From contig NZ_SMKK01000077.1 of the NCBI RefSeq assembly GCF_004348425.1, positions 1 through 37,843 of the forward strand: a stretch of 37,843 nt of DNA, written 5' to 3'. Positions 30,193-36,557 of this stretch are shown here, one piece after another. This stretch comes from Actinomadura sp. 7K507 (lineage in GTDB: Bacteria; Actinomycetota; Actinomycetes; Streptosporangiales; Streptosporangiaceae). The notes beneath the pieces are model-generated. The model was given only the letters and a program-made list of their open reading frames with translations. It searched no databases and had not been told where the DNA came from. Each line of letters begins with the position of its first letter. Position 1 is the stretch's first letter. The position numbers and the translations under genes were made by a program.

Positions 30193-30807
30193 TTGGCTGA
30201 AGAAGCTCCGACCCCTGTGGACTTCTGGTTCGACACCCTGTGCCCTTGGGCATGGATGACCTCCCGGTGGATTCTCGAAGTGGAGAAGCAGCGCCCGATC
30301 GAGGTGCGCTGGCACGTCATGAGCCTGTCCGTCCTCAACGAGGACAAGGAGGTCCCGGAGGAGTACCGGCAGGGCATCAAGGACGGCTGGGGCCCGGCGC
30401 GCGTGTGCATCGCCGCCGAGCAGAGGTACAGCTCCGAGGTCCTGGGGCGGCTCTACACCGAGATGGGCACGCGCCGTCACCACGAGAAGCAGTCGTTCGG
30501 GCGGCCTTTCTACGAGGAGTCGCTGACCGCGGCCGGTCTCGACCCGGCTCTCGCGGACGCCGCCGAGTCCACCGACTACGACGATGCCGTGCGCGCGTCC
30601 CACAAGGACGGCATCGACCGGGTCGGCCAGGAGGTCGGCACCCCGGTGATCGAGGTGGAGGGCAGCGCGTTCTTCGGCCCGGTCGTCTCACCGGCCCCGC
30701 GCGGCGAGGCCGCCGTGAAGCTCTGGGACGGAGTCGTCGCGGTGGCGGCCACGGACGGTTTCTTCGAACTGAAGCGCAGCCGCACCCGGGACCCGATCTT
30801 CGACTGA
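30193..30807 (+). CDS. DsbA-family protein, mycothiol-nitroreductase type, with CPWA active site
   Basis: A 204-aa cytosolic thioredoxin-fold protein of the Rv2466c group: DFWFDTLCPWAWMTSRWILEV at the N-terminus, a helical insert in the middle, then VGTPVIEVEGSAFFGPVVSP with the cis-Pro, and FFELKRSRTRDP at the end. Rv2466c has CPWC and uses mycothiol as reductant. Here the second cysteine is Ala (Cys17, Ala20), leaving a monothiol site that would need an external thiol to resolve mixed disulfides. The TTG at 30193 is well supported by AGGAGG at 5 nt. It is divergent from pepN with a 164-bp gap. Confidence 0.88.
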   Translation: MAEEAPTPVDFWFDTLCPWAWMTSRWILEVEKQRPIEVRWHVMSLSVLNEDKEVPEEYRQGIKDGWGPARVCIAAEQRYSSEVLGRLYTEMGTRRHHEKQSFGRPFYEESLTAAGLDPALADAAESTDYDDAVRASHKDGIDRVGQEVGTPVIEVEGSAFFGPVVSPAPRGEAAVKLWDGVVAVAATDGFFELKRSRTRDPIFD

Positions 30808-30853
30808 CGGAGACCGCCGGGCACGTAACCCGCTAGCCACATCGCAGTTGCTA

Positions 30854-30870
30854 TTGCGACCGTCTTGCAA
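30854..30870. promoter_or_regulatory. Nur-box-like site upstream of cbiM
   Basis: TTGCGA-CCGTC-TTGCAA matches the Streptomyces Nur consensus tTGCaa-N5-ttGCAA at 10 of 12 specified bases. Its right half doubles as a possible -35, with CAAACT (30888-30893) as a -10 after 17 bp, so a bound repressor would block the promoter. Nur is the nickel-responsive Fur-family repressor. Confidence 0.55.
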
Positions 30871-30893
30871 CTACTCGGGATTCGCGTCAAACT

Positions 30894-30921
30894 CGCCCTA
30901 TCGGTAGCAACTGATAGGGCG
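30894..30921 (+). promoter_or_regulatory. Hairpin or operator directly before cbiM
   Basis: CGCCCTATC (30894-30902) pairs perfectly with GATAGGGCG (30913-30921) around a 10-nt loop. The right arm includes most of the GGGCGGG that serves cbiM as ribosome binding site, so folding would hide it. Confidence 0.5.
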
Positions 30922-30931
30922 GGTGACTCGA

Positions 30932-31627
30932 GTGCATGTACCCGATGGCTTCATCGATGCGCCGGGGTCGATCGCGGCGGGCGTCGTCGCGGTGGCCGGT
31001 GTCGGGGTCGCGCTGCGCGGCGCCCGGCACGAACTGGACGACCGCATCGCACCCCTCGCGGGGCTGACGGCAGCCTTCGTGTTCGCCGCGCAGATGCTCA
31101 ACTTCCCGGTCGCCGCCGGGACGAGCGGCCACCTGCTGGGCGGGGCGCTCGCGGCGATACTCGTCGGCCCCTACGCCGGCATATTGGCCGTTTCCGTTGT
31201 CTTGCTCTTGCAGGCGCTCTTGTTCGCGGACGGGGGTCTCACCGCGCTCGGCGTCAACATCATCCTGATGGCGCTGGTCCCCGTCATCGTCGGTTACCTG
31301 CTGTTCCGGCTGCTGCTGCGAGTGCTGCCCAGAAGCAGGGCGTCGGTGTCCGGGGCGGCGTTCGTGGCGGCCTTCGTGTCGGTGCCCGCGTCGGCTCTGG
31401 CGTTCACGCTGGTCTATGCGGCGGGCGGGACGGCGGACGTGTCGATCGGCAAGGTCGCCGCCGCGATGCTCGGCATCCATGTGCTGATCGGCATCGGTGA
31501 GGCGCTGATCACCGCCGTGACCGTGTCGAGCGTGCTCGCCGTCCGGCCGGACCTCGTGTACGGGGCGCGCGACCACATGCGGCCGGTCGAACTCCGTATC
31601 ACCGAGCCCAGCGCGTCCAAGGCATGA
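30932..31627 (+). CDS. cbiM: ECF transporter substrate-binding membrane protein CbiM/NikM
   Basis: A 231-aa S-component for Ni2+ or Co2+ uptake, with about seven membrane helices. The start is set at GTG 30932 so that the protein begins Met-His-Val-Pro-Asp-Gly: in this family the N-terminal amine, His2 and a later histidine ligate the metal, so the GTG nine bases upstream (giving MTRVHVPDG) is unlikely. Further signatures are LNFPVAAGTSGHLLGG and ALGVNIILMA. Next come a PDGLE protein, CbiQ and CbiO in one overlapping operon. Nickel versus cobalt cannot be read from the protein; the Nur-like box favours nickel. Confidence 0.93.
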   Translation: MHVPDGFIDAPGSIAAGVVAVAGVGVALRGARHELDDRIAPLAGLTAAFVFAAQMLNFPVAAGTSGHLLGGALAAILVGPYAGILAVSVVLLLQALLFADGGLTALGVNIILMALVPVIVGYLLFRLLLRVLPRSRASVSGAAFVAAFVSVPASALAFTLVYAAGGTADVSIGKVAAAMLGIHVLIGIGEALITAVTVSSVLAVRPDLVYGARDHMRPVELRITEPSASKA

Positions 31628-31638
31628 GGAGGAGGCAG

Positions 31639-32007
31639 ATGACCACCAAGCGTTTCTTCGCCGCGTTCCTTCTGGTGTCGCTCGTCCTCGCCGGGATCGT
31701 CAGCTACTTCGCCAGCGGCAGCCCGGACGGGCTGGAGAAGGTCGCCGAGGAGCAGGGCATCAGCGCCGAGGAGAAGGACCACGCGCTCGGCGACTCCCCG
31801 CTCGGCGATTACGGGGTGAAGGGCGTCGGCAACGAGTGGGTGTCGGCCGGCCTGTCCGGCGTGATCGGCGTCGGGGCCGTCCTCCTCGTCGGCGGCGGGC
31901 TCTTCTGGTCCATCCGGCGGCGCGACTCCGGTTCGGTGTCCGGAGAGCCCGAGGAGCCGGGGGAGCCCGGAGAGAACGCGCCGGCCGGATCGTCCGGGCG
32001 GGAGTAG
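31639..32007 (+). CDS. PDGLE-domain protein (CbiN/NikN-like subunit)
   Basis: A 122-aa membrane protein with helices at about residues 4-24 and 61-82 joined by an external loop starting SGSPDGLEKVAEE, the signature of the PDGLE domain. In actinobacteria this protein takes the place of CbiN/NikN beside CbiM and is needed for metal uptake. The C-terminal 35 residues are Glu/Pro/Gly-rich. The ATG at 31639 is preferred to that at 31624 because GAGGAGGAGG lies just upstream. The stop overlaps the cbiQ start (TAGTG). Confidence 0.9.
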   Translation: MTTKRFFAAFLLVSLVLAGIVSYFASGSPDGLEKVAEEQGISAEEKDHALGDSPLGDYGVKGVGNEWVSAGLSGVIGVGAVLLVGGGLFWSIRRRDSGSVSGEPEEPGEPGENAPAGSSGRE

Positions 32008-32786
32008 TGGGCCCGGGGCCGGTGGACCGGCTGTACGTGCCGGGCGCGTCGCGGGTGCACCGGCTGCCGCCGCAGACCAAGATCGTGGCCGTGCTGGCGT
32101 TCGTGCTGCTGGTCGTCGCCACCCCGCGCGAGCGGATGTGGGCGTTCGGCGTGTACGCGCTGCTGCTGGCGGCCGTCGCGCTGCTCGCCCGCGTCCCGTT
32201 CCGGACGGTGGCGAGGCGGACCGTGATCGAGGTCCCGTTCGTCGCCTTCGCGATCCTGATCCCCTTCGTCGCCGAGGGCGAGAAGATCGGCGTGCTGGGC
32301 CTGCGGGTGAGCGAGGGCGGGCTGTGGGACGCGTGGAACATCCTCGCCAAGGGCACCCTCGGCGTGGTCGCGTCCATCCTGCTCGCCGCGACCACCGAGC
32401 CGCGGGTCCTGCTGCTCGGCATCGAGCGGCTGCGGATGCCGCCGCTCCTCACGCAGATCGCCGCGTTCATGCTCCGGTACGCCGACGTCGTCGCGGCCGA
32501 GCTGGGACGGATGCGGGTCGCGCGGGCGTCGCGCGGTTTCGAGGCCCGCGACATCCGCGCGACGCGCGTGCTCGCCAGGTCGATCGGGGCGCTGTTCCTG
32601 CGTTCCTACGAGCGGGGCGAGCGCGTCCATCTGGCGATGCTGAGCCGCGGCTACGACGGCCGCATGCCCGTGATGCACGATGCCGCGACGAACGGGACGG
32701 GCGCGACGGCCGCGCAGTGGACGGCCGCGGCCGTGCTGCCCTCGGCCGCCGCGCTGGTCGCCCTGGCCGCTTGGATCGCCCCATGA
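32007..32786 (+). CDS. cbiQ: ECF transporter transmembrane protein CbiQ
   Basis: A 259-aa T-component that couples the CbiM subunit to the ATPase. It has five or so membrane helices and the two EcfT coupling motifs ARASRGFEARD and SRGYDGRMP, whose Ala/Ser-Arg-Gly cores grip the ATPase. The N-terminal DRLYVPGASRVHRLPPQTKI is the usual start. GTG 32007, overlapping the previous TAG, is used; GTG 32022 is possible. The stop overlaps the cbiO ATG as ATGA. Confidence 0.92.
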   Translation: MGPGPVDRLYVPGASRVHRLPPQTKIVAVLAFVLLVVATPRERMWAFGVYALLLAAVALLARVPFRTVARRTVIEVPFVAFAILIPFVAEGEKIGVLGLRVSEGGLWDAWNILAKGTLGVVASILLAATTEPRVLLLGIERLRMPPLLTQIAAFMLRYADVVAAELGRMRVARASRGFEARDIRATRVLARSIGALFLRSYERGERVHLAMLSRGYDGRMPVMHDAATNGTGATAAQWTAAAVLPSAAALVALAAWIAP

Positions 32787-33535
32787 CCCCGTCGCTGGAG
32801 GTGAAGGGCCTCGCCTACGCCTACCCCGACGGCACGCAGGCCCTCTTCGGCGTCGACCTCACGATCGGCCGCGGCGAGCGGGTCGCGCTGCTCGGGCCGA
32901 ACGGCGCCGGGAAGACCACGCTCGTCCTGCATCTGAACGGCATCCTGCACGGCGGCCTCGGCGAGGTGGGCGTCGGCGGGCTGGCGGTCGATCCGGGTGA
33001 CAAGAAGACGCTGCGGGAGATCCGCCGCCGCGTCGGCATCGTCTTCCAGGACCCCGACGACCAGTTGTTCATGCCGACCGTCCGGGAGGACGTCGCGTTC
33101 GGCCCGGCCAACCTCGGGCTGCGCGGCGCCGAACTGGACCGCCGCGTGCGGGAGGCGCTCACGCGGGTCGGCATGCAGGACGTCGCCGGCCGGCCGCCGC
33201 AGCACCTCAGCTTCGGCCAGCGGCGCCGCGTCGCCGTCGCGACGGTCCTGGCCATGGAGCCGGAGATCCTCGTGCTGGACGAGCCGTCCTCCAACCTGGA
33301 CCCGGCGAGCCGCCGCGAGCTGGCGGAGGTCCTGCTGAGCCTGGACGTGACGGTCCTGATGGTCACGCACGACCTCCCGTACGCGGCCGAGCTGTGCCCG
33401 AGGTCGGTGATCCTCTCCGGCGGCGTCATCGCGGCGGACGGCCCTACCCGGGACCTGCTCATGGACGCCGGCCTCCTGGCCGCGCACCGCCTGGAGCTTC
33501 CCTTCGGGTTCGATCCCGCGGCGGCCCCGCGCTGA
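32783..33535 (+). CDS. cbiO: ECF transporter ATP-binding protein CbiO
   Basis: A 250-aa ABC ATPase that powers the importer. Walker A is GPNGAGKTT, the Q-loop is FQDPDDQLF (typical of EcfA proteins), the signature is LSFGQRRRV instead of LSGGQ (common in CbiO), Walker B is ILVLDEPSSNLD and the switch His is in VTHDLPYA. A single CbiO implies a homodimer. It ends the four-gene operon; the next gene begins 101 nt later behind its own operator-like site. Confidence 0.94.
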   Translation: MTPSLEVKGLAYAYPDGTQALFGVDLTIGRGERVALLGPNGAGKTTLVLHLNGILHGGLGEVGVGGLAVDPGDKKTLREIRRRVGIVFQDPDDQLFMPTVREDVAFGPANLGLRGAELDRRVREALTRVGMQDVAGRPPQHLSFGQRRRVAVATVLAMEPEILVLDEPSSNLDPASRRELAEVLLSLDVTVLMVTHDLPYAAELCPRSVILSGGVIAADGPTRDLLMDAGLLAAHRLELPFGFDPAAAPR

Positions 33536-33588
33536 TTCGGCGGTCTTCGGCCGTTCCGCTTGCCTCCCGCGGCGCCCTCCGCCAGACT

Positions 33589-33616
33589 CGGTTTTCCGAC
33601 ACTGGTAACGGTTTTC
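33589..33616. repeat. Direct repeat CGGTTTTC spaced 20 bp
   Basis: CGGTTTTC occurs at 33589-33596 and 33609-33616, two helical turns apart, in the promoter region of the CooC-like gene. The second copy is half of the Zur-like palindrome. Confidence 0.5.
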
Positions 33617-33617
33617 A
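33603..33617. promoter_or_regulatory. Zur-box-like site upstream of the CooC-like gene
   Basis: TGGTAACGGTTTTCA matches the 7-1-7 actinobacterial Zur motif TGAAAAcGaTTTTCA at 12 of 15 positions. It ends 19 bp before the GTG at 33637, where it would overlap the promoter. Zur is the zinc-responsive Fur-family repressor. Confidence 0.4.
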
Positions 33618-33636
33618 TATCCGAAATGAGGGTATT

Positions 33637-34608
33637 GTGAAGGTTGCGTTCGTCGGCAAGGGCGGCAGCGGCAAGACCACCCTGTCGTCGCTGTTCGTCC
33701 GGCACCTGGCCGGAGGCGGGCTGCCGGTGGTGGCCATCGACGCCGACATCAACCAGCACCTCGGCGTGGCCCTCGGCCTGGACGAGGCCCGCGCCGCCAA
33801 GATCCCCGCACTGGGCGACCGGCTCCCCGAGATCAAGGACCATCTGCGCGGCGACAACCCCCGCATCTCCTCCGCGTCCGCGATGGTCAAGACCACCCCG
33901 CCCGGAGCGGGCTCGCGGCTGCTCAGGTTCCGCGGCGACGACCCGTTCCACGACGCCGGAGAAGAGGTGGGTTCGGGCGGCGTAATGGGTGGGGCCGGCG
34001 TCACGCTCCTCGCCACGGGACCGTTCAACGACGACGACCTCGGCGTGGCCTGCTACCACTCCAAGACCGGCGCGGTCGAGCTCTACCTCAACCACCTGGT
34101 GGACGGCCCCGGCGAGTACGTCGTCGTCGACATGACCGCCGGCGCCGACACGTTCGCGTCCGGGCTGTTCACGCGGTTCGACCTGATGTTCCTGGTCGCC
34201 GAGCCCACCCGCAAGGGCGTCGGCGTCTACCGGCAGTACACCGAGTACGCCCGCGACTACGACGTCGCCATCCGCGTCGTCGGCAACAAGGTGCAGACCG
34301 ACGACGACGTCGCCTACCTGCGCGAGTACGTCGGCGACGACCTGCTGACCTGGGTCGGCCAGTCCGCCGCCGTCCGGGCACTGGAGCAGGGCCGCGGCGG
34401 CGTCGCGCTGGAGGACGGGAACGCCGCCGCCCTCGACCGGATGCGCGCCGAGGTCGACGGCCGCGTCAAGGACTGGGACGAGTTCCAGCGGCAGGCCGTC
34501 GAGTTCCACATCAAGAACGCGCGGAGCTGGGCGAGCAAGGCGGCGGGCGAGAACCTGGAGGACCAGGTCGATCCAGGATTCCGTTTCCCCGCCGCCTACC
34601 GGGTGTAG
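33637..34608 (+). CDS. CooC/MinD-like (SIMIBI) ATPase, probable metallocentre factor
   Basis: A 323-aa cytosolic ATPase. MKVAFVGKGGSGKTT is a deviant Walker A with the signature lysine, followed by VVAIDADINQHLG. VVVDMTAGADTFASGLFTRFD is the Walker B/switch region, and EPTRKGVGVYRQ and RVVGNKV complete the fold. CooC inserts nickel into CO dehydrogenase; CooC-like proteins act on other metal sites. The CxC metal motif of classical CooC is not seen; a lone Cys sits in GVACYHSKTGAVEL. No CO dehydrogenase is present. The GTG at 33637 follows GAGGG. Its place behind the Ni/Co importer and a Zur-like box supports a metal role, which remains inference. Confidence 0.72.
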   Translation: MKVAFVGKGGSGKTTLSSLFVRHLAGGGLPVVAIDADINQHLGVALGLDEARAAKIPALGDRLPEIKDHLRGDNPRISSASAMVKTTPPGAGSRLLRFRGDDPFHDAGEEVGSGGVMGGAGVTLLATGPFNDDDLGVACYHSKTGAVELYLNHLVDGPGEYVVVDMTAGADTFASGLFTRFDLMFLVAEPTRKGVGVYRQYTEYARDYDVAIRVVGNKVQTDDDVAYLREYVGDDLLTWVGQSAAVRALEQGRGGVALEDGNAAALDRMRAEVDGRVKDWDEFQRQAVEFHIKNARSWASKAAGENLEDQVDPGFRFPAAYRV

Positions 34609-34640
34609 TCCGCGGCCTACCGGTCGGAACCGATCCCCAC

Positions 34641-34646
34641 TACCCT
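34641..34646 (+). promoter_or_regulatory. Leaderless-type -10 box of the Pro/Gln-rich protein gene
   Basis: TACCCT ends 8 nt before the ATG at 34655; no Shine-Dalgarno sequence is present. Confidence 0.45.
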
Positions 34647-34654
34647 GTCCGGCC

Positions 34655-35680
34655 ATGACGATGCGGCGGATGATGTTCATGGCGGGCGGCGCGGTGGCGC
34701 CCATCGCCCTACTCGCGTTGCTGTTCAACAACCAGTGGGTCGTCGACGCGATCCACGAGGACCTCGATCACCGCGGGGGGTTCGCGGCACTGGTGGCGAC
34801 GTTCCAGCTCCCCTCGTGGCGGCTGACGGCGGGGCGGTACGACTGGAGCTACGTGCTCGTCACGGACTTCGCCCTCCTGCTGTTCTTCGCGCTGCTGGCG
34901 TTGCTGGTGTTCGCCGGCGCCAGGGTGCTCGAACCCGGCCGGGGGATGCTCGGCGCCGTCATCACCGGCTGGTGGGCCACCACGGTCGCCGCCGGGCTGT
35001 CCGGCCTCATCGGCAGCCTCCTGTTCATGCTGGTGTCCGACATCCCCGGCGCCATGGTCGGCCGGACCGTCTGGAACTACGTCTCCGGCGGCGCGAGCTA
35101 CGGTCTCCTGTTCGGCTGGATCGCGGGGCTCGGCGCGCTCGGCGGCTTCCTGCTCAGCCGTCCGCGCACGCAGGGCGGGCAGCAGCCCTACGGTGCCCAG
35201 CCGCCCTACGGTGGGCAGCAGCAGCCGTACGGTGGGCAGCAGCCGTACGGGCAGCAGCCGTACGCCACCCAGCCGCCGCAGCAGGCGATGCCCCAGCAGC
35301 CGCACCCGTCGGCGGTTCCGTACGTCCCTCCGCAGGGCCAGCCGCAGCAGCCCCCGGCCTGGGGCGCCGCGCCCGTCCCTCAGCAGCCCGGCGTTCCGGT
35401 CCCGCAGCAGCCGGGAGCGCCACAGCAGTTCGGCGCGCCGCCCGTCCCGCCGCAGCAGCCCCAGCAGCCCCAGCAGCCCCAGCAGCCCGCGCAGCCCGCG
35501 CAGGAGGAGCCGGCGCCGCCCGAACCGGAGCGTCCCGCCGCCGAGGACGGGGAACCGGACGAGCCGGCGGCCGAGACCCCCGAGACCCCCGGAACCGGCG
35601 CGGCCCCGGACGCCCCGGAGGACGACGACCTGGACCTGGCCGACCGGACGATCGTGGACCGCCGGCGCGACGACGACTGA
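34655..35680 (+). CDS. Membrane protein with long Pro/Gln-rich tail
   Basis: A 341-aa protein I cannot assign to a function. Residues 1-170 hold four hydrophobic helices (about 9-25, 68-92, 99-124 and 143-166). From about 170 onward it is a low-complexity cytoplasmic tail: repeats of GGQQPYG, then QQP triplets (about 265-280), then an acidic stretch ending in DLDLADRTIVDRRRDDD. The membrane part is well conserved in style among actinomycete integral proteins, while the tail resembles disordered scaffolds. TIVDRR near the end looks like a possible phospho-Thr/FHA-type target. The ATG at 34655 is probably leaderless. Confidence 0.72.
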   Translation: MTMRRMMFMAGGAVAPIALLALLFNNQWVVDAIHEDLDHRGGFAALVATFQLPSWRLTAGRYDWSYVLVTDFALLLFFALLALLVFAGARVLEPGRGMLGAVITGWWATTVAAGLSGLIGSLLFMLVSDIPGAMVGRTVWNYVSGGASYGLLFGWIAGLGALGGFLLSRPRTQGGQQPYGAQPPYGGQQQPYGGQQPYGQQPYATQPPQQAMPQQPHPSAVPYVPPQGQPQQPPAWGAAPVPQQPGVPVPQQPGAPQQFGAPPVPPQQPQQPQQPQQPAQPAQEEPAPPEPERPAAEDGEPDEPAAETPETPGTGAAPDAPEDDDLDLADRTIVDRRRDDD

Positions 35681-35715
35681 GCCCACCCGCGCAAGTACGC
35701 CCGGTCAGAGCCTGC

Positions 35716-35721
35716 GAGAAT
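35716..35721 (+). promoter_or_regulatory. Possible leaderless -10 box of rpiB
   Basis: GAGAAT ends 7 nt before the ATG at 35729. It deviates from TAnnnT at the first base, so support is weak, but no Shine-Dalgarno sequence is present either. Confidence 0.3.
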
Positions 35722-35728
35722 CAGGCCC

Positions 35729-36199
35729 ATGCGCGTGTTTCTTGGATCCGACCATGCCGGCTTCGAGCTGAAGGAGCACCTGGTCTCCTGGCTGAAGCGG
35801 AACGGGCACGAGGCCGTCGACTGCGGCGCGTTCGAGTACGACGCCGTGGACGACTACCCTCCGTTCGTCCTGCGGGCCGCTGAGCGGACGGCCGCGGAGC
35901 CGGGGACGCTGGGCGTCGTGCTCGGCGGGTCCGGCAACGGCGAGGTGATCGCGGCGAACAAGGTCGAGGGCGTGCGGGCCGCCCTGGTCTGGAGTGAGGA
36001 CACCGCGACGCTGGCGCGCGAGCACAACGACGCGAACGTCATCGGCATCGGCGCCCGGCAGCACGACCTGGCGACCGCGACCCGTTTCCTCGAGTTGTTC
36101 GTCGAGACGGCCTACTCCAAGGAGCCGCGCCACACCCGCCGGATCGAGATGCTCAGCGCCTACGAGCAGAGCGGGGAACTCCCGCCCCTGCCGGGCTAG
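35729..36199 (+). CDS. rpiB: Ribose-5-phosphate isomerase B
   Basis: A 156-aa RpiB/LacAB enzyme interconverting ribose 5-phosphate and ribulose 5-phosphate in the pentose phosphate pathway. It follows mycobacterial RpiB closely: MRVFLGSDHAGFELKEHL with the phosphate-binding Asp-His, FEYDAVDDYP, LGGSGNGEVIAANKV and AREHNDANVIGIGAR. In the GGSGNGE loop the catalytic Cys of the E. coli enzyme is replaced by Ser, and the Glu is the proposed base, as in M. tuberculosis. Its stop TAG shares the CTAG tetramer with the stop of the convergent small gene. Confidence 0.94.
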   Translation: MRVFLGSDHAGFELKEHLVSWLKRNGHEAVDCGAFEYDAVDDYPPFVLRAAERTAAEPGTLGVVLGGSGNGEVIAANKVEGVRAALVWSEDTATLAREHNDANVIGIGARQHDLATATRFLELFVETAYSKEPRHTRRIEMLSAYEQSGELPPLPG

Positions 36200-36438
36200 A
36201 GGCCGTTCGCGGGAGGTTTGCGGTTGCCGCCGCGCTTGCCGAGCCGGCGCCGCTCGTTCTTGGCGGCCTTCGTCCGCTTGGCGGGCTCGGCGCCCTTGCC
36301 GGAACCGGGCCCCGGACCCGGAACGGCTCCAGCCTCCGATCCGCCCGCGGCCGCGGCCTGGCCCTCGGGTCTCGGATGCGACACGTCCCGTGCCCGCATC
36401 GCCGCGTCCACCGTGATCCGCATTCCCGGCTGTCCCAT
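36196..36438 (-). CDS. Small basic hypothetical protein
   Basis: An 80-aa protein. It begins MGQPGMRITVDAAMRARDVS, passes through a Gly/Pro/Ala linker and ends in a Lys/Arg-rich region (AKRTKAAKNERRRLGKRGG) that could bind nucleic acid. I recognise no family. The ATG at 36438 follows GAGGGAGG; the upstream ATG at 36462 lacks a site. Its TAG is the reverse of the rpiB TAG within CTAG (36196-36199), so the two genes meet end to end with no spacer. Confidence 0.7.
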   Translation of the reverse strand: MGQPGMRITVDAAMRARDVSHPRPEGQAAAAGGSEAGAVPGPGPGSGKGAEPAKRTKAAKNERRRLGKRGGNRKPPANGL

Positions 36439-36542
36439 GTGACGCCTCCCTCCCGGTACCACCTACCCGGATTGACCGTAGCTGGACCGTTGCAAGTAGT
36501 CACGGGTGGTCCGGATGGCGACCCGGCGGCGTGATTGCTCGG

Positions 36543-36548
36543 TACAGT
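36543..36548 (+). promoter_or_regulatory. -10 box of the SpoIIE-type phosphatase gene
   Basis: TACAGT, the same hexamer as before the prolyl oligopeptidase gene, ends 9 nt before the ATG at 36558. A CGGAG between them could still act as a short ribosome binding site. Confidence 0.4.
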
Positions 36549-36557
36549 GCCGGAGTC

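Noticed and set aside
30808..30931. B12 riboswitch before cbiM (GGAGACCGCC resembles part of the B12 box)
   Set aside because: The motif falls at the very end of the leader, directly after the DsbA stop, so the roughly 150-nt conserved core that should precede it would lie in coding sequence. The Nur-like box is a better explanation.
33637..34608. MinD/ParA partition ATPase
   Set aside because: No MinC/ParB partner and no C-terminal amphipathic helix are seen. The TAGADTFASGLFTRFD region and the metal-transporter context fit the CooC-like group better.
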